Positions 61,668-64,000 of a DNA stretch of 64,000 nt are shown here, piece by piece (the stretch's first letter is position 1; each line of letters starts with the position of its first letter). The notes under the pieces were generated by a model. The model searched no databases and had not been told where the DNA came from. It saw only the letters and a program-made list of their open reading frames with translations. The position numbers were made by a program, and so were the translations under genes. Source of the stretch: Stercorarius parasiticus (taxonomy: Eukaryota > Chordata > Aves > Charadriiformes > Stercorariidae). The stretch is from positions 1-64,000 of the forward strand of contig VWZL01000261.1 in the NCBI GenBank assembly GCA_013396915.1, given 5' to 3'.

Positions 61668-62349
61668 AAGAGACCTGTGAGTCCTGGTGGACAACAGGAT
61701 GACCATGGGCCAGCAATGTGCCCTTGTGGCCAAGAAGGCCAATGGCATCCTGAGGTGCATCAAGAATAGTGTGGCCAGCAGGTCAAGGGAGGTCATCCTC
61801 CCCTTCTGCTCTGCCTTGGTGAGGCCACACCTGGAGTACTGTGTCCAGTTCTGGGCTCCCCGGTTCAAGAAGGACAGGGAACTGCTGGAGAGGGTGCAGC
61901 AAAGGGCTACAAAGATGATTAGGGGACTGGAACACCTCTCTTATGAAGAAAGGCTGAGGGATTTGGGTCTTTTTAGTCTGTAAAAAAGACGGCTGAGGGA
62001 GGATCTTATCACACTTATAAGTACTTAAAGTGTGGGTGTCAGGAGGATGGGGCCAGGCTCTTTTCAGTGGTGCCCGGCAACAGGACAAGGGGTAATGGGC
62101 ACAAACTTGAGCATAGGAAGTTCCACCTAAACATGAGGAGGAACTTCTTTACCCTGAGGGTGGCAGAGCACTGGAACAGGCTGCCCAGAGAGGTGGTGGA
62201 GTCTCCATCTCTGGAGACATTCAAAACCCACCTAGACACTTTCCTGTGCAACCTGCCCTAGGTAACCCTGCTCTGGCAGGGGGTTGGACTAGATGATCTC
62301 CAGAGGTCCCTTCCAACTCCTACGATTCTGTGATTCTGTGATTCTGTGA
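61668..62349 (+). mobile_element. CR1 LINE 3' fragment, ATTCTGTG subfamily
   Basis: Runs from the late reverse transcriptase region (GAAAGAGACCTGTGAGTCCT) through the ORF2 C-terminus and 3' UTR (CAGGGGGTTGGACTAGATGA, TCTCCAGAGGTCCCTTCCAA) to three ATTCTGTG-type octamers ending at 62349. The octamer and the 3' UTR differ from the ATTCTATG copies at 3190 and 44048, so this belongs to another CR1 subfamily. Confidence 0.95.
61687..62261 (+). pseudogene. CR1 ORF2 C-terminal fragment, broken
   Basis: The frame from 61687 reads [40 protein letters not shown] and [20 protein letters not shown]. It stops at 61981-61983, where the family has Glu after FSL. A second frame from 62067 carries the rest ([53 protein letters not shown]) to the normal end of ORF2 near 62259. 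A stop and a frameshift between them kill the fragment. Confidence 0.88.
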
Positions 62350-64000
62350 GACGCAAGTTGGTGGCTTTGCAGTCCTTTGCTCATTGTCAGCTTCCCTGAA
62401 AGCATGTCAAGCTGTCAGTACTTTCTGCTCACAAATATCTCTTTGTCCCTGTTTGCAGGGGGATCAAAGAAAGAATCAAGGGCAAAGCTCACAAAGCTCA
62501 AAGCCACACGGTGATTCAGCAACCACAGAAGGAGAAGACCCTGATTCCTGAAATAACTGCTGCCCTGCCCTGCACCCACTTTGAGCAGTGACTGAGCACT
62601 GCCTGCCTGAACAGACACTCTGCAATTGGAGTATATAGATCAAACTGCCTGCTAATAATCCATTATACCCTGTGGAATACATTGCTGGCAAAAGAAAAGA
62701 TTTGTGGGGGCATTTCTGCTTTCTGACAGAGCAGCCTAGGCCTTAGATATCATGCTGGTTTCAGCTTTCTGTAGCAACATTAATAGCTCCTCACTTCAGA
62801 AGTGGGGTAAGAGTTGGCTGTGGTGACAGATTGCCTCTGCACAGCCCCCACAAACAACTTAGGGAGATTAGGAGGCTGCTGTGAAGATGTGCAGGAATTA
62901 CTCTCAGACCTGACAGCCTTGCAGTAGCTCGCCTTGATAGCTCCTTTATACTCTAGACTTATGCGTTTTTAAATTATTCAGAGAGTTTTGGTTTTATGCC
63001 CTTGATTAGTTGAGATATTTCAGTAGGGGAATTTATATTACCGAAATTAGCGGGTTGTTGTTTCACGTTTTGCTCATTCTCTAGCTGGAATTCCTTCGCC
63101 GCTACCCTGCCTCCCCTTTTGCAGAAGGGGTAACACATAATAGTGCTTTCATGGACAATAGTGTTGTCCATGAAACTTCTCTGTGTTTTATTGTGCCAGT
63201 TGGTGTCTTCCTACTTAGTATGAGCAGTACAGTAAATCTAAAGAAAATCAATATTTTGTTCTATATGGAACTCTATATGCCAACTAGCCTGCAAACACAG
63301 GATATCTCCGTATGCATGGTGGCATAGCATTTTCCTCCTGAGAGATCGTGGAAATTTCGAAATGATAGAAAGGGTGATCTTATTCTTCAGACCTGGACGA
63401 CACAATAAAACCTCACAGTATATATACATAAGCTTTAGAGCACCCTTTAGAGTAGTACAAAGATCCTTGTACTACATCAGCAGGTAATCATGGTTGATGA
63501 GATGGGATACACAAACCCTGCACTGGACACAACAAAGAGGGGCTGTAGGCATATGGATTCTTCCCCATCACTTCTCCGTAGTACTTCAGAGGGAAAGAAA
63601 CATTTCAGTAAAGCAGGCAGACCTCTAGGGTGACTGATACCCACTCTCCTTCTGGAGGAATGATGCTGCGGATAAAGTCAGCTAGCAGGTTAGTACCAGA
63701 TGTGTCTCAGAAAGTACGCGATACCTATTTCCTACAAGTAACATGCCAGACCTGGATGAAAGGTCCAAGACTACTTAAAACTGCTTGAAGTTCCTCCTGT
63801 TTATTTCATTTGTTATTATGAAATTCACAGCTGCTCCAATGTAACTGAGGCAGTGCCGAGCGCAGTCCTGACCCAGGCTGGCAGGCATGGGGTTGTTAAT
63901 GGCTTTGTCCCACTGCGGGAGGGTGGTGGCAGACTGTCCCCCACATTGGCAACAGGCAAAAGTACTCTGTACTGTATGGGACTTCGAGGAACAGCGATTC
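62350..64000. other. Single-copy DNA, no gene seen
   Basis: Nothing recognised apart from the perfect hairpin at 63147-63175. Frames are all under 75 codons. Confidence 0.5.
63147..63175. repeat. Perfect 12-bp inverted repeat (hairpin)
   Basis: TTTCATGGACAA (63147-63158) and TTGTCCATGAAA (63164-63175) are exact reverse complements separated by five bases (TAGTG). It is too short for a typical microRNA precursor, and no T run follows that would mark a small RNA terminator. Confidence 0.85.

Noticed and set aside
1..64000. tRNA, rRNA, snRNA genes, CRISPR arrays, operons
   Set aside because: No B-box with a complete cloverleaf, no known small RNA sequence, no spaced direct repeats and no gene clusters were seen on either strand.

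Overview
The window looks like bird nuclear DNA. It carries several copies of the LINE family CR1 (chicken repeat 1), whose 3' ends show the typical ATTCTATG or ATTCTGTG octamers. It has no mammalian L1 or Alu and no compact gene layout. CR1 also occurs in crocodilians and turtles. The CR1 type and the low repeat load make a bird the best guess; I cannot name the species.

Layout: 1-3190 is a long, decayed CR1 copy on the + strand. It keeps parts of both proteins: an ORF1 with coiled coil and esterase-like domain, and an ORF2 with endonuclease and reverse transcriptase. Shorter CR1 pieces lie at 16921-17056 (old, +), 31744-31985 (-), 43485-44048 (+, with an unbroken 147-codon C-terminal frame), 44945-45420 (very old, +), 56106-56248 (-), 60697-60787 (+) and 61668-62349 (+). 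Together they cover roughly 9% of the window. Five weaker relics resemble the MIR/CORE-SINE family (11345-11570, 34411-34452, 37441-37500, 48601-48845, 49075-49140).

The rest is AT-rich single-copy DNA with ordinary microsatellites and homopolymer runs. I recognise no host protein-coding exon, tRNA, rRNA or other RNA gene, no CRISPR array and no operon-like cluster. Most open frames outside CR1 are short and match no protein I know. The two longest (179 and 192 codons, both minus strand) sit in locally GC-rich stretches and are reported as unexplained, not as genes.

The window therefore reads as a gene-poor intergenic region or a large intron. Its most promising content is candidate regulatory DNA: an inverted pair of perfect POU octamers (14794-14822), a tandem octamer cluster (60218-60238), and blocks rich in homeobox, SOX and TCF-type words (24400-24630, 33700-33920, 35040-35330, 47640-48240). 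These are inferences from motif content only; conservation data would decide. I saw no convincing new biological system.
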